Below, one piece after another: positions 44,836 to 53,826 of a DNA stretch of 64,000 bases (positions are counted from its first letter, which is position 1; every line of letters starts with the position of its first letter). The stretch lies in NCBI RefSeq assembly GCF_016623465.1, contig NZ_JAEDAJ010000003.1, forward strand, positions 325,285 to 389,284. Direction: 5' to 3'. The translations under genes were made by a program, and so were the position numbers. The stretch is from Brachybacterium halotolerans (GTDB taxonomy: Bacteria; Actinomycetota; Actinomycetes; Actinomycetales; Dermabacteraceae). The notes below the pieces were generated by a model, which saw only the letters and a list, made by a program, of their open reading frames with translations, was not told where the DNA came from and did no database searches.

Positions 44836-47724
44836 ATGAACGACGATTCCGACACCCCCGAGAACCCCGGCACCCCGGGCGGCCCCGAGGACCAGCACAC
44901 CCCGACCGGCGCCGAGGGCGCGGGCGACGTCCCCGACCCCTCCGACGACGCGACCGGCTCGGGCGCGCCCGTCGGCCCCGACGGTCCCGACGCCGGCGGC
45001 ACCCAGATCGAGGTCGGCGAGGCCTCCGAGCGTGTGATCACCCTGGTGGACCCGCTCGACGAGGGCGAGGGCGACCTCATCACCCAGGTCGACCTGAACC
45101 AGGAGATGCAGCGCTCCTTCCTCGACTACGCGATGAGCGTCATCGTGGACCGCGCCCTCCCGGACGTGCGCGACGGCCTCAAGCCCGTGCACCGCCGCAT
45201 CGTCTACGCGATGTACGACGGTGGCTACCGCCCCGACCGCTCCTTCTCCAAGTGCGCGAAGGTCGTCGGCGAGGTCATGGGCGGCTACCACCCCCACGGC
45301 GACTCCGCGATCTACGACGCCATGGTGCGCCTCGTGCAGCCCTGGAACATGCGCTACCCGCTGATCCTGGGCCAGGGCAACTTCGGCTCGGCCGGCGACG
45401 ACGGCGCAGCCGCCTCGCGGTACACGGAGTGCAAGATGGCGCCGCTGGCCCTCGAGCTGGTGCGCGACATCAACGAGAACACCGTCGACATGCAGGACAA
45501 CTACGACGGCACCCTCGAGGAGCCGACGATCCTGCCGGCGCGCTTCCCGAACCTGCTGTGCAACGGCTCCGCAGGCATCGCCGTGGGCATGGCCACGAAC
45601 ATCCCGCCGCACAACCTGCGCGAGGTCTCCGAGGCCGTCCAGTGGCTGCTGCAGAATCCCGAGGCGACGAAGGAGGAGCTGCTGGACGCGTGCCTCGCCC
45701 GCATCAAGGGCCCCGACTTCCCCTCGGGCGCGACCATCGTGGGCACCCGCGGCATCCAGGACGCGTACCGCACCGGTCGCGGCTCCATCACCCAGCGCGC
45801 CGTGGTCTCCACCGAGGAGGTCCGGGGGCGGATGGCGCTCGTCGTCACCGAGCTCCCGTACCAGGTCAACCCCGATTCGCTCGCCCGCAAGATCGCCGAG
45901 CTCGTGAAGCTCGGCAGGCTCCAGGGCATCGCCGACATCAACGACGAGACCTCGGGCCGCACGGGCCAGCGCCTCGTGCTCACGCTCAAGCGCGACGCCG
46001 TCGCCAAGGTCGTGCTGAACAACCTGTACAAGCACACGCAGCTGCAGGAGAACTTCAGCGCGAACATGCTCGCGCTCGTGAACGGGGTGCCGCGCACCCT
46101 GTCCGTCGACTCCTTCGTGCGCGAGTGGACGAAGCACCAGCTCGACGTCATCGTGCGCCGCACCCAGTACCGCCTGGACCGTGCCGAGGAGCAGATCCAC
46201 ATCTACCGCGGCTACCTCAAGGCGCTCGACGCGCTCGACGAGGTCATCGCGCTGATCCGCCGCTCCCCGGATGCCGACGAGGCCCGCACCGGCCTCATGG
46301 AGCTGCTCGAGATCGACGAGATCCAGGCGAACGCGATCCTCTCGATGCAGCTGCGCCGCCTGGCCGCCCTGGAGCGCCAGAAGATCATCGAGGAGCACGA
46401 CCGCCTGCAGGCCCTCATCGAGGAGTACAAGGCGATCCTCGCCTCCCCGCAGCGCCAGCGCGACATCGTCTCCGAGGAGCTCGCGGGCGTCGTCGAGAAG
46501 TACGGCGACGACCGTCGGACCGAGATCCTGCCCTTCGACGGCGACATGTCGATGGAGGACCTCATCCCCGAGGAGGACGTGGTCGTCACCATCACCAAGG
46601 GCGGCTACGTCAAGCGCACCCGCACCGACCAGTACCGCGCCCAGAAGCGCGGCGGCAAGGGCGTGCGCGGTGCCAGCCTGCGGGACGACGACGTGGTCCA
46701 GCACTTCTTCACCACGACCACCCACCAGTGGCTGCTGTTCTTCACCGACGCCGGCCGCGTCTACCGCGCCAAGGGCTACGAGATCCCCGAGGCCCCGCGC
46801 GACGCCAAGGGCCAGCACGTGGCGAACCTGCTGGCCTTCCAGCCGGACGAGCACATCGCCTCCGTGCTCGCGATCTCCAGCTACGAGGACGCCGAGTACC
46901 TGGTGCTCGCCACCCGCCACGGCCTCGTGAAGAAGACCGCGCTCACCCAGTTCGACTCGTCCCGCACGGGCGGCATCATCGCCGTGAACCTGCGCGAGAT
47001 GGAGACGGCCGACGGCCCCCAGCCCGACGAGCTCGTGGCCGCCCGCGTGGTCGACGGCGACGACCAGCTGCTGCTGGTCTCCCGCAACGGCCAGAGCGTG
47101 CGCATGCCCGCCTCGGACGACGTGCTGCGCCCGATGGGCCGCGCCACCAGCGGCGTCACCGGCATGAAGTTCCGCCACGACGACGAGCTGCTCGCGATGG
47201 ACGTGGTGCGCCCCGGCACCTACGTGGTGACCGTGACCGACGGAGGCTTCGCCAAGCGCTCGGACATCGAGGAGTACCGGGTCCAGGGCCGCGGCGGCCT
47301 CGGCATCCGCGTCGCCAAGCTGCCCGACGACCGCGGCCACCTGGTGGGCGCAGCCGTCGTCGAGGAGGGCGACGAGCTGCTGGTCGTGATGGAGAAGGGC
47401 AAGGTGGTGCGCTCGCGCGTCGCCGAGATCCCCGTCAAGGGCCGCACCACCATGGGCGTCGTCTTCGCCAAGCCCGGCAAGAACGACCACATCGTGCTGG
47501 TCGCCGTGAGCGCCGAGTCCGACGTCGACCTCGACGAGGCCGATCCGGAGGACGGCGCGGAGGATCCGTCGGCCGCGTCGTCGGCCGATCCCGTGGTCGA
47601 TCCCGCGGGGCAGGCGCCCGACGCGTCTGCCGAGGATGCGGACGCAGATGCTCTAGGCTCGGGTGCGTCCGACGACGCGTCGAGCGACGACGCGTCCACC
47701 GGCGACGTCTCATCGGAGGAGTGA
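44836..47724 (+). CDS. gyrA: DNA gyrase subunit A with N-terminal acidic extension
   Basis: A 962-residue subunit that cuts and reseals DNA. The catalytic tyrosine is Tyr196 in [10 protein letters not shown]. The quinolone pocket reads [13 protein letters not shown] with Ser157 and Asp161 (positions 83 and 87 in E. coli), the sensitive form. The GyrA-box motif [10 protein letters not shown] lies near residue 600 ahead of the beta-pinwheel domain. About 85 extra residues, Pro/Gly/Asp-rich, precede the conserved LDYAMSVIV block, and an acidic Asp/Ala/Ser tail of about 65 residues closes it. ATG 44836 follows GAAAGG. Confidence 0.97.
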   Translation: MNDDSDTPENPGTPGGPEDQHTPTGAEGAGDVPDPSDDATGSGAPVGPDGPDAGGTQIEVGEASERVITLVDPLDEGEGDLITQVDLNQEMQRSFLDYAMSVIVDRALPDVRDGLKPVHRRIVYAMYDGGYRPDRSFSKCAKVVGEVMGGYHPHGDSAIYDAMVRLVQPWNMRYPLILGQGNFGSAGDDGAAASRYTECKMAPLALELVRDINENTVDMQDNYDGTLEEPTILPARFPNLLCNGSAGIAVGMATNIPPHNLREVSEAVQWLLQNPEATKEELLDACLARIKGPDFPSGATIVGTRGIQDAYRTGRGSITQRAVVSTEEVRGRMALVVTELPYQVNPDSLARKIAELVKLGRLQGIADINDETSGRTGQRLVLTLKRDAVAKVVLNNLYKHTQLQENFSANMLALVNGVPRTLSVDSFVREWTKHQLDVIVRRTQYRLDRAEEQIHIYRGYLKALDALDEVIALIRRSPDADEARTGLMELLEIDEIQANAILSMQLRRLAALERQKIIEEHDRLQALIEEYKAILASPQRQRDIVSEELAGVVEKYGDDRRTEILPFDGDMSMEDLIPEEDVVVTITKGGYVKRTRTDQYRAQKRGGKGVRGASLRDDDVVQHFFTTTTHQWLLFFTDAGRVYRAKGYEIPEAPRDAKGQHVANLLAFQPDEHIASVLAISSYEDAEYLVLATRHGLVKKTALTQFDSSRTGGIIAVNLREMETADGPQPDELVAARVVDGDDQLLLVSRNGQSVRMPASDDVLRPMGRATSGVTGMKFRHDDELLAMDVVRPGTYVVTVTDGGFAKRSDIEEYRVQGRGGLGIRVAKLPDDRGHLVGAAVVEEGDELLVVMEKGKVVRSRVAEIPVKGRTTMGVVFAKPGKNDHIVLVAVSAESDVDLDEADPEDGAEDPSAASSADPVVDPAGQAPDASAEDADADALGSGASDDASSDDASTGDVSSEE

Positions 47725-47727
47725 CCC

Positions 47728-48489
47728 GTGGCAAGCAGCAAGAACGGTTCGACGCCCGGCCGCCCGGGCGGCGCCGGCGGCACGGAGGGCGCGCCCACGG
47801 TCACGTTCACACCGACCGACGACGCTGAAGGGCCCGCGAAGGGCTCCTCGAGGACCTCCTCGAAGGGCACGTCGACCGGCTCGTCGACGACCGCGAGCTC
47901 CGCGGGCTCCGCGAACGGCGCCGGCGGCTCGAGGACCGGCGGCGCGAAGAACGGTGGCGCGAAGAACGCCGGCACCACCTCCGCGCAGCGGACCGGTGCC
48001 CAGCGCACGGGCTCCGCGACCTCCGCGTCGAGCGCGAACCCTCGCGGGACCGGCAGTGCGACCGGTGCGAACAAGGGCGCGAGCCGCTCCCCGGCGAAGG
48101 CGACGGCCAAGGCGCCCACGCGCTCCGGCGGCCCCCGCCGCATCCGCCTCACGCTCTCGCGGATCGACCCCTTCTCCGTCATGAAGATGTCGTTCCTGAT
48201 CGCGATCGCCGTGGGCATCGCGACCGTGGTCGCCGTGGCCGTGCTGTGGAACCTCGTCGAGGTCATCGGCATCTGGGACAAGATCGACGAGATCGGCCGC
48301 GACCTCAACAACGACAAGCCGCTGCCCTTCATGGAGTACTTCAAGTTCTCCAAGATGATCAGCTACGCGACCATCGCCGCCGTCGTCGACATCGTCATCA
48401 TCACGGCGCTCGGCACGCTCCTCGCGTTCCTCTACAACATCGTCGCCGCCCTGCTGGGCGGACTGAAGATGACCTTCACCGACGAGTGA
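47728..48489 (+). CDS. DUF3566 membrane protein
   Basis: A 253-residue protein. The first 130 residues are Ser/Gly/Thr/Ala-rich with repeated GGAKN and TGSAT units. The DUF3566 domain follows with RIRLTLSRIDPFSVMKMSFLI and two membrane helices (about 155-178 and 212-240). This gene directly follows gyrA in most actinobacteria. Rv0007 is the mycobacterial relative; its role is not established. GTG 47728 has GGAGGA at 47715-47720. Confidence 0.88.
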   Translation: MASSKNGSTPGRPGGAGGTEGAPTVTFTPTDDAEGPAKGSSRTSSKGTSTGSSTTASSAGSANGAGGSRTGGAKNGGAKNAGTTSAQRTGAQRTGSATSASSANPRGTGSATGANKGASRSPAKATAKAPTRSGGPRRIRLTLSRIDPFSVMKMSFLIAIAVGIATVVAVAVLWNLVEVIGIWDKIDEIGRDLNNDKPLPFMEYFKFSKMISYATIAAVVDIVIITALGTLLAFLYNIVAALLGGLKMTFTDE

Positions 48490-48554
48490 CGGCCGGCTGA
48501 GAGCGGGCGCGGCGGTCATCCCGCCGCGCGCCGATCTCTCCCGCGCACCTCTGC

Positions 48555-48592
48555 GAAGCGCCCGGTGCCGCCACGGCGGCGCCGGGCGCTTC
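48555..48592. terminator. Terminator between DUF3566 and the molybdoenzyme gene
   Basis: GAAGCGCCCGG-t-GCCGCC pairs with GGCGGC-GCCGGGCGCTTC-type sequence around a short loop, giving a long GC-rich stem with one bulge, about 65 bases after the DUF3566 stop. It can serve both converging genes. Confidence 0.75.
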
Positions 48593-48683
48593 TGCGTGCG
48601 TCGGGACACGCTGCGGCGGTGGGCCGCGTGCGAGCTCTCCAGGGCTCTGCTGCGTGTGCCGTGTCGGCCACCGGCGCCAGGGC

Positions 48684-48734
48684 GACATCACTGCCATATA
48701 CGGCAGAGGGGTCCGGTATATGCCGGTGGGCGAC
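48684..48734. repeat. 51-bp intergenic element, copy B
   Basis: Ungapped relative of 9487-9537 (39 of 51 bases agree). Here the two dyads are cleaner: CTGCCATATACGGCAG and CCGGTATATGCCGG. It lies between the terminator at 48592 and the convergent molybdoenzyme gene ending at 48788, so it is not in a promoter position. Confidence 0.55.
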
Positions 48735-48787
48735 AGGCCGGACCGGGGCGCCCCCTGTGGGCGACTGCGGCCCCCGCCCGGCCCGTC

Positions 48788-50440
48788 TCAGGCGACGGTG
48801 AAGCGGATGGTGTGCCAGCCGCTCGAGCCGTTCGGGGCGGGATCTGCGTGCTGCGAGGTCTGGAGCTCGCCCGTGCCGTCCGTCGCTCGCACGCGCGCCG
48901 TGTGCTTTCCGGGACGCGCGTCGGCCCAGCGCAGGGCCCACTGGGTCCAGGTGTCGGACGTGACCGCCGTGCCCAGCTCGGCGTCGAGCCAGTCCCCGTC
49001 GTCGATCTGCACCTGCACGGCGCGCACGCCGCGGTGCTGCGCCCATGCGGTCCCGCCGAGCATCACGGCGCCGTCCCCGTCGACCTCGAGGTCCTTGCCC
49101 TCGCGGGGGACGTCGATGCGCGAGGCGGTCTTGATGGGGCCGCGCTCCGACCAGCCCCGGGAGGTCCAGTACGCGGTCTGGTCGGCGAAGCGGGTGACCG
49201 TGAGCTCCGTGAGCCATTTGGTCGCCGAGACGTAGCCGTAGAGCCCGGGGACGACCATCCGCACCGGGTAGCCGTGCTCGGGCGGCAGCGGGGAGCCGTT
49301 CATGCCCACGGCGAGCAGCGAGTCGCGTCCGTCGGTGAGCGCCTCGAGCGGGGTCGAGGCGGTGAAGCCGTCGGTCGAGCGGGAGAGGACCATGTCGGCT
49401 CCGTCCTGCACGCCGGCGCGCTCGAGGAGCCGGGCGACGGGCACCCCGATCCACGTGGCGTTGCCCGCGAGATCGCCGCCCACGACATTGGAGACGCAGG
49501 TGAGCGTCACATGGGATTCGATCATGGGCTCGGCGAGAAGCTGAGAGAAATCGAGCTCGATCTCCTGGTCCACGAGGCCATGGATGCGCAGGCTCCAGCT
49601 CGTGGGGTCCACGCGGGGCACCGCGAGAGCAGTGTCGATGCGGTAGAAGTCGCCGTTCGGGGTGACGAACGGCGGCATCCCCGCGACGTCGACCTGTGCC
49701 CCGGCCGGGATCGGTGCCGCGCGCTTCCGAGGGGTGGGCAGCACGAACTGCGCAACCTTCCGGCTCAGATCGCGGCTGGTCGCGATGCCCTGCGCGCCCG
49801 CGGCGACGATGGCGGCGAGCACTCCCGTGCCCGCGATGAGCGCTCTGCGGGGTGGCGCGTCGGCAGGGGACGTCGGAGCGGCAGGGGAGGGCGCGGTGGC
49901 AGGGGCGGGCTTGTCCCGCCCGCCGTGCCCGTGGGCCGACGGGGATGGACCGGACCTGCTGAGCAGCGCGCGCAAGATCACCACCGCGAGAACCGTGCCG
50001 ACGAGGGTCGGCACCACGTCGGCCGCGGAGTTCTGGGCCCGCGTGAACACGAAGACGCCGGCGGCGGCGCCGAGCAGTGCGAGCAGGACGGCCGCCGCCC
50101 GCGGATGTCTCGCGCCGAGCACCCCGATCAGTCCCGTCACCACGGCGTACACGAGCAGCATCGAGATGTCGAGCACGAGCTTGTCGCGCGTGCCGAACAG
50201 CCCGATGACCAGGTCCTTCAACCAGGCTGGGACCACGTCGACGAAGGCTCCGCCCACCGCGATCAGCGGGGCCGACGAGGAGCTGAAGGCGAGGGAGCAC
50301 AGCCCGGACAGGGCGAGCAGGACCAGGCCCGACGCGATCCCGGCAAGGGCCGACCACCACGGGATGCCGCGCGGACGGCGCGGCGCGGCCGGCCGTCGCG
50401 GATCCCGTCCCGTGCTCGGCCGCGAGTGCAGATCGACCAC
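48788..50440 (-). CDS. Membrane-anchored molybdopterin oxidoreductase (sulfite-oxidase family)
   Basis: A 550-residue protein. About five hydrophobic segments occupy residues 25-215, then the catalytic domain. The Mo-coordinating cysteine is in LTCVSNVVGGDLAGN (near 360), followed by GYPVRMVVPGLYGY and TRGWSERGPIKTASRIDVP-like blocks. A C-terminal immunoglobulin-like Mo-co dimerisation domain follows (GVRAVQVQIDDGDWLDAEL). The enzyme should face the outside; the electron donor is unknown. I chose GTG 50440 with GGAAGGAG nine bases upstream over a GTG at 50533, which lacks such a site. Confidence 0.85.
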   Translation of the reverse strand: MVDLHSRPSTGRDPRRPAAPRRPRGIPWWSALAGIASGLVLLALSGLCSLAFSSSSAPLIAVGGAFVDVVPAWLKDLVIGLFGTRDKLVLDISMLLVYAVVTGLIGVLGARHPRAAAVLLALLGAAAGVFVFTRAQNSAADVVPTLVGTVLAVVILRALLSRSGPSPSAHGHGGRDKPAPATAPSPAAPTSPADAPPRRALIAGTGVLAAIVAAGAQGIATSRDLSRKVAQFVLPTPRKRAAPIPAGAQVDVAGMPPFVTPNGDFYRIDTALAVPRVDPTSWSLRIHGLVDQEIELDFSQLLAEPMIESHVTLTCVSNVVGGDLAGNATWIGVPVARLLERAGVQDGADMVLSRSTDGFTASTPLEALTDGRDSLLAVGMNGSPLPPEHGYPVRMVVPGLYGYVSATKWLTELTVTRFADQTAYWTSRGWSERGPIKTASRIDVPREGKDLEVDGDGAVMLGGTAWAQHRGVRAVQVQIDDGDWLDAELGTAVTSDTWTQWALRWADARPGKHTARVRATDGTGELQTSQHADPAPNGSSGWHTIRFTVA

Positions 50441-50753
50441 GATGCGGCGCTCCTTCCCGACCGGGCGGCATCGGCGGTCGACGGGACGCGCGGTCGACAC
50501 GAGTCTGCTCCTGTGTGCGAAGGACGTCGACACCTGTGACGAAGCCGTAAGGGATGGGGCGCGGGTGAGGCGGGACCAGAGGGCGCGTGCTCGAGCTCCG
50601 GCTCACGGCCCGGTCGGGACGCCCCGCTCAGGGACTGCCCGGTCAGAGGCCTGTGATGTCCGGTACAGGGCCACCGTCGGGTTGGACGCGGAAGCACACG
50701 CTTCGCTACAGTTGAGCGTCGGTGCGGCCCGGTGATCCGGATCCGCAGCACAC
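50441..50753. other. Intergenic region between molybdoenzyme gene and tRNA-Ile
   Basis: 313 bp holding the leader of the molybdoenzyme gene at its left end and, at its right end, a possible tRNA promoter: TTGGAC (50682-50687), a long 19-base spacer and TACAGT (50707-50712). Nothing else is recognisable. Confidence 0.5.
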
Positions 50754-50827
50754 GGGCCTATAGCTCAGTCGGTTAGAGCGCTGTCCTGATAAGACAGAGG
50801 TCACTGGTTCAAGTCCAGTTAGGCCCA
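50754..50827 (+). tRNA. tRNA-Ile (GAT)
   Basis: A 74-base tRNA. Acceptor GGGCCTA pairs with TAGGCCC, discriminator A. The anticodon stem TGTCC/AGACA closes around CTGATAA, anticodon GAT. The D-arm reads AGCTCAGTCGGTTAGAGC and the T-loop GGTTCAAGTCC. No CCA encoded. Confidence 0.96.
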
Positions 50828-50850
50828 CTCCCACGCTTTCGGAGGTTCCG

Positions 50851-50997
50851 ATGAAGAAGCTGCTCACGTACTCCGCGGTCCTCGTCTCCAGCGCCGTCGC
50901 AGGCATCCTGGTGTGGCGCAAGGTCGAGGCGGACAAGCTCGAGAACGATCTCTGGGCCGAGGCCGAGAAGATCAGCGAGCAGCAGTCGAAGTCCTGA
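50851..50997 (+). CDS. DLW-39 family small protein
   Basis: A 48-residue protein: a basic start MKKLLTYSAVLVSSAVAGIL with one hydrophobic helix, then WRKVEADKLENDLWAEAEKI, whose DLW motif names the DLW-39 family. These tiny proteins lie downstream of gyrA in many Micrococcales; no function is known. GGAGG at 50841-50845 is well spaced to the ATG. It sits between tRNA-Ile and tRNA-Ala. Confidence 0.88.
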   Translation: MKKLLTYSAVLVSSAVAGILVWRKVEADKLENDLWAEAEKISEQQSKS

Positions 50998-51019
50998 GCC
51001 CATCCGAGAGCTCGAATAC

Positions 51020-51095
51020 GGGGACTTAGCTCAGTTGGTAGAGCGGTAGCTTTGCAAGCTTCAGGTCAGGGGTTCGATCCCCCTAGTCTCCACCA
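51020..51095 (+). tRNA. tRNA-Ala (TGC), CCA encoded
   Basis: A 76-base tRNA including an encoded 3' CCA (51093-51095). Acceptor GGGGACT pairs with AGTCTCC, with one G-T pair, discriminator A. The anticodon stem-loop AGCTTTGCAAGCT gives TGC. T-arm: GGGGTTCGATCCCC. Confidence 0.96.
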
Positions 51096-51107
51096 GGCAT
51101 GACGGAC

Positions 51108-51137
51108 AGAGGCCCCCTCCACTTGGAGGGGGCCTCT
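51108..51137 (+). terminator. Terminator after tRNA-Ala
   Basis: A 13-bp stem, AGAGGCCCCCTCC (51108-51120) with GGAGGGGGCCTCT (51125-51137), a 4-base loop and a short T-rich end. It closes the tRNA-Ile/dlw39/tRNA-Ala unit. Confidence 0.88.
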
Positions 51138-51341
51138 TCCACGCCCGACGACGCGTGCGGCTCCCTCGAGGGATCATGGGCGCGAACGGCGACTCGCACG
51201 CGGGCTTGAATCGTGGTCGACCTGGAGCGGGCTGGTGACTGCACCCGCATGCGCTTCTCGCGGGAGACCCCGGGGCGCGTGGTCCTCTCGGGCCGGTGAG
51301 CGGCGACGCGCCGCCGCAGCCACGCGCTGCCTGCCAGCTCC

Positions 51342-51821
51342 TCAGCAGGAGGACGAGGACCGCTCGTCGATCTGCTCGAGGGCGAGCCGCATCTGGTGCA
51401 GGACCCGCAGCGTCGCGTCGATCTCCGCCTCCGTAATCCCCCCGCCCACACGGGCCATCAGCGCGTGCTCGCGCGCCGCCACGGCGGCGATGGCCTCCTC
51501 GCCGGCCCCGGTCAGGTGCACGAGGGACGAGCGGCGATGCGCGGGGTTCTCGCGGAGCTCGACGAAGCCGACCGCGGCAGCGTCGTTGACCATCCGCTGG
51601 ACGAACTGTCGGCTCAGGTCCTGGGCGCGGGCGAGCTGGGGGACCGTGCGATCCCCACCGCGGCGCAGCTGGTCCAGCACGTTGCGCACTCCCATGGACA
51701 TGCCCATGTCCGTCTCGCTGCGCTCCACGATCCGCGCGACCGTGCGGTACACCGGTCCGATCGCGACGTAGACCTCGGCGAGGCGATCTGCGAGGGCATC
51801 GGGTTCCAGGGGTGTGCTCAC
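51342..51821 (-). CDS. MarR-family regulator
   Basis: A 159-residue winged-helix regulator. The recognition region VPQLARAQDLSRQFVQRMV is near residues 60-80 and the wing, NPAHRRSSLVHLTGAGEEAI, near 92-110. Start GTG 51821 is chosen; no strong ribosome site is visible. The gene is divergent from a hydrolase gene 57 bp away, and two 19-bp palindromes in that gap are almost certainly its operators. Confidence 0.85.
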   Translation of the reverse strand: MSTPLEPDALADRLAEVYVAIGPVYRTVARIVERSETDMGMSMGVRNVLDQLRRGGDRTVPQLARAQDLSRQFVQRMVNDAAAVGFVELRENPAHRRSSLVHLTGAGEEAIAAVAAREHALMARVGGGITEAEIDATLRVLHQMRLALEQIDERSSSSC

Positions 51822-51830
51822 CCCAGAAGT

Positions 51831-51880
51831 ATGACACCTGGGTTGTCATCGTAGTGCCAATATGACAACCTGGTTGTCAT
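51831..51880. promoter_or_regulatory. Two MarR operators between marR-type gene and hydrolase gene
   Basis: Site 1, ATGACACCTGGGTTGTCAT (51831-51849), is nearly palindromic. Site 2, ATGACAACCTGGTTGTCAT (51862-51880), is perfect around a central T. They start 31 bases apart, three helical turns. Site 2 ends inside the hydrolase start codon (ATG 51879), so binding would block both initiation and any leaderless transcript. Confidence 0.8.
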
Positions 51881-52733
51881 GAACCCGACGACGCGCCGGC
51901 TCGTGCTCGCTGACCAGACCATCGCCCATCTCGACATCCCGCCGTCCTCTCCGGAGACCGGAGGGAGGGATCCCCTGGTCCTCCTGCACGGCGGGGCCGT
52001 GGACCACCGGATGTGGGGCCCGCAGCTCGGAGCGTTCCCCGATCGTCGACTCATCGTGCCCGATGCCCGGGGGCACGGAGGGTCCTCCGACGCCGAGGGC
52101 CCCTACCGGCTGGCCGACGACGTCGTCGCGCTGCTCGACGCTCTCGACATCGAGCGTGCGGTGCTCGTGGGGATCTCCATGGGCGGGGGCACCGCGGTCG
52201 ACGTCGCGCTCGAGCATCCCGGGCGGGCCTCCGCGCTGGTGGTGAGCGGCACGGGGACGAGCGAGCCGACCTTCACCGATCCCTGGTGCCTCGACGTCTT
52301 CCAGAGGTGGCAGGCGGCGGAGGCTGCGGGCGATCTCGAGACATGGATCGCCGTGTTCAGCGAGTTCACGGCCGGGCCGCAGCGCGGGAGGTCCGACGTG
52401 GATCCCGCAGTGGTCGACCTCGTGGAGACCATGGCTCGCGAAACGGTGGCCCACCACCTGCGGGTCGACGCGAACGGCACCCCGATCGCGCCGATCCCGT
52501 TCAGCCCGGTCACCGGGACCTGGGAGCGCGTGGGGCGGATCGAGATTCCCGTCCTCGCCCTGTGCGGGGCGCTGGACGGCACCGATCACCGGGCGATGGG
52601 GGAGCGGCTCGCCGCGTCGGTGCCTGAGGGGGAGTACGTGGAGATCCCCGGCGTCGCCCACTATCCGAACCTCGAGCGCCCGGACCGGTTCGATGTCGCC
52701 GTGGCGGAGTTCCTCGCGACCAGAGGCGTCTGA
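51879..52733 (+). CDS. Alpha/beta-hydrolase
   Basis: A 284-residue alpha/beta-hydrolase-fold enzyme. The oxyanion loop is LLHGGAVDHRMW, the nucleophile elbow GISMGGG holds the catalytic serine near residue 100, an acid residue is likely in CGALDGTDH, and the histidine is in GVAHYPNLERP near 265. Substrate not predictable (esterase, lactonase or dehalogenase-like). It is controlled by the divergent MarR regulator, which suggests induction by a small, perhaps toxic, compound. Confidence 0.85.
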   Translation: MNPTTRRLVLADQTIAHLDIPPSSPETGGRDPLVLLHGGAVDHRMWGPQLGAFPDRRLIVPDARGHGGSSDAEGPYRLADDVVALLDALDIERAVLVGISMGGGTAVDVALEHPGRASALVVSGTGTSEPTFTDPWCLDVFQRWQAAEAAGDLETWIAVFSEFTAGPQRGRSDVDPAVVDLVETMARETVAHHLRVDANGTPIAPIPFSPVTGTWERVGRIEIPVLALCGALDGTDHRAMGERLAASVPEGEYVEIPGVAHYPNLERPDRFDVAVAEFLATRGV

Positions 52734-52743
52734 GATCGGGTGC

Positions 52744-52788
52744 CGGTGTTCGAGCGGCATCGGGGACTCGTGACGGCTCGGAACACCG
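52744..52788. terminator. Possible terminator between convergent genes
   Basis: CGGTGTTCGAGC (52744-52755) pairs with GCTCGGAACACCG (52776-52788) with one bulged base and a 20-base loop, between the hydrolase gene and the convergent oxidoreductase gene. Confidence 0.35.
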
Positions 52789-52810
52789 ACGACGCGATGT
52801 CGGGCCCCTC

Positions 52811-53755
52811 TCAGTCGGGCACCACCACCGCACGGTCCCGCCCGGCGTGCTGCCAGGCCTCGGCCACCCGCGCGAGGGGATACGACGTGTAGGGGATCTG
52901 CAGCGTGCCGTCGGCGATCAGGTGCATCAGGCCGGGCAGCCGTGCCATCAGCTTCTGCGTGTCCACCGAGCCCGCTCCGCTGCCGCTGAGGGAGATGCGC
53001 CGGCTGCGAAGGAGGCTTGCGGGAAGGGACGCGTCGGCTCCTGCGAGGCTTCCGATCTGGACGTAGGAGATCTGCGCGGCATCGTCCCCGAGTCCGCGTC
53101 GCCCGAGAGCGGCGAAGGTCGCCTCCGCGACGGGGCCCCAGACGTAGTCGAGCACGAGGGACGGCGTGGAGCGGGCGACCTCCGCGGCGAGCGGCTCCGG
53201 AGAGTGCCCGGTCGCCGCGGGACGCGCACCGAGCGAGGCGAGCTCGGCCAGGGACTGCTCGTCACGTCCGGCGGCGATCACGCTCGTCGCTCCGAGGGCG
53301 AGGGCGGACTGCACGGCGGCGCGCCCTGCCATGCCGGTGGCGCCGAGGACGAGCACGGTGCCCAGCTCACCGTGCGTCTCGCGGTGGTCCACCAAAGGGA
53401 GGTAGCCCGACATGGCCGGGTTCATCCCCGCGGCGATCGCGAGGGGATCGGCGCCGGAGGGGAGCGGGAGCCCGAAGGACGTGGCCATGGAGGTGGCCAT
53501 GGTGCCCCAGGGAGCCCGCGAGAAACCCGTGTACACGAGGGAGCCGTCGGCACGGCGCGCGACGGCGTCGATCCCGGGCACGAGCGGGTAGCGGTTCGTG
53601 CTCCCGTAATGGCGACCGGACGCGATCGAGCGCACGACCTGATGGATGCCGGCACCCACCAGGGTCATCAGCTCCTCGCCCTGCTGGGGCTCGGGGTCGG
53701 CGAAGTCGGTGGCCGTGGGGAGGCTGTCGGGTGTGGTGACGACGGCTGCGCGCAT
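52811..53755 (-). CDS. Quinone-oxidoreductase-like medium-chain dehydrogenase
   Basis: A 314-residue NAD(P)H-dependent oxidoreductase of the MDR superfamily. The GroES-like N-terminal part (PLVPGIDAVARRADGSLVYTGF) lacks the zinc-ligand cysteines, so it is the zinc-free quinone-reductase type. The cofactor fold starts VLVLGATGMAGRAAVQSAL near residue 135. It is divergent from a TetR gene with paired operators between, so expression is likely induced by a TetR ligand, perhaps a quinone or electrophile (inference). Confidence 0.85.
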   Translation of the reverse strand: MRAAVVTTPDSLPTATDFADPEPQQGEELMTLVGAGIHQVVRSIASGRHYGSTNRYPLVPGIDAVARRADGSLVYTGFSRAPWGTMATSMATSFGLPLPSGADPLAIAAGMNPAMSGYLPLVDHRETHGELGTVLVLGATGMAGRAAVQSALALGATSVIAAGRDEQSLAELASLGARPAATGHSPEPLAAEVARSTPSLVLDYVWGPVAEATFAALGRRGLGDDAAQISYVQIGSLAGADASLPASLLRSRRISLSGSGAGSVDTQKLMARLPGLMHLIADGTLQIPYTSYPLARVAEAWQHAGRDRAVVVPD

Positions 53756-53770
53756 GGGACGCTCCTCTGC

Positions 53771-53817
53771 CTTAACTAAGTTCAGTGACGCGAACAGGTT
53801 GCTTTAACTTTGTTAAG
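53771..53817. promoter_or_regulatory. Paired TetR operators
   Basis: CTTAACTAAGTTCAG (53771-53785) and TTTAACTTTGTTAAG (53803-53817) share the dyad CTTAAC-N3-GTTAAG with one mismatch each, 32 bases apart. They lie between the oxidoreductase gene (start 53755) and the TetR gene (start 53827) and cover both starts. Confidence 0.75.
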
Positions 53818-53826
53818 GTGTCAAGC

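Noticed and set aside
44499-47828. Open frames of about 1000 codons on both strands across gyrA
   Set aside because: Arg/Pro-rich and Val/Leu-rich shadows of gyrA without any family motif.
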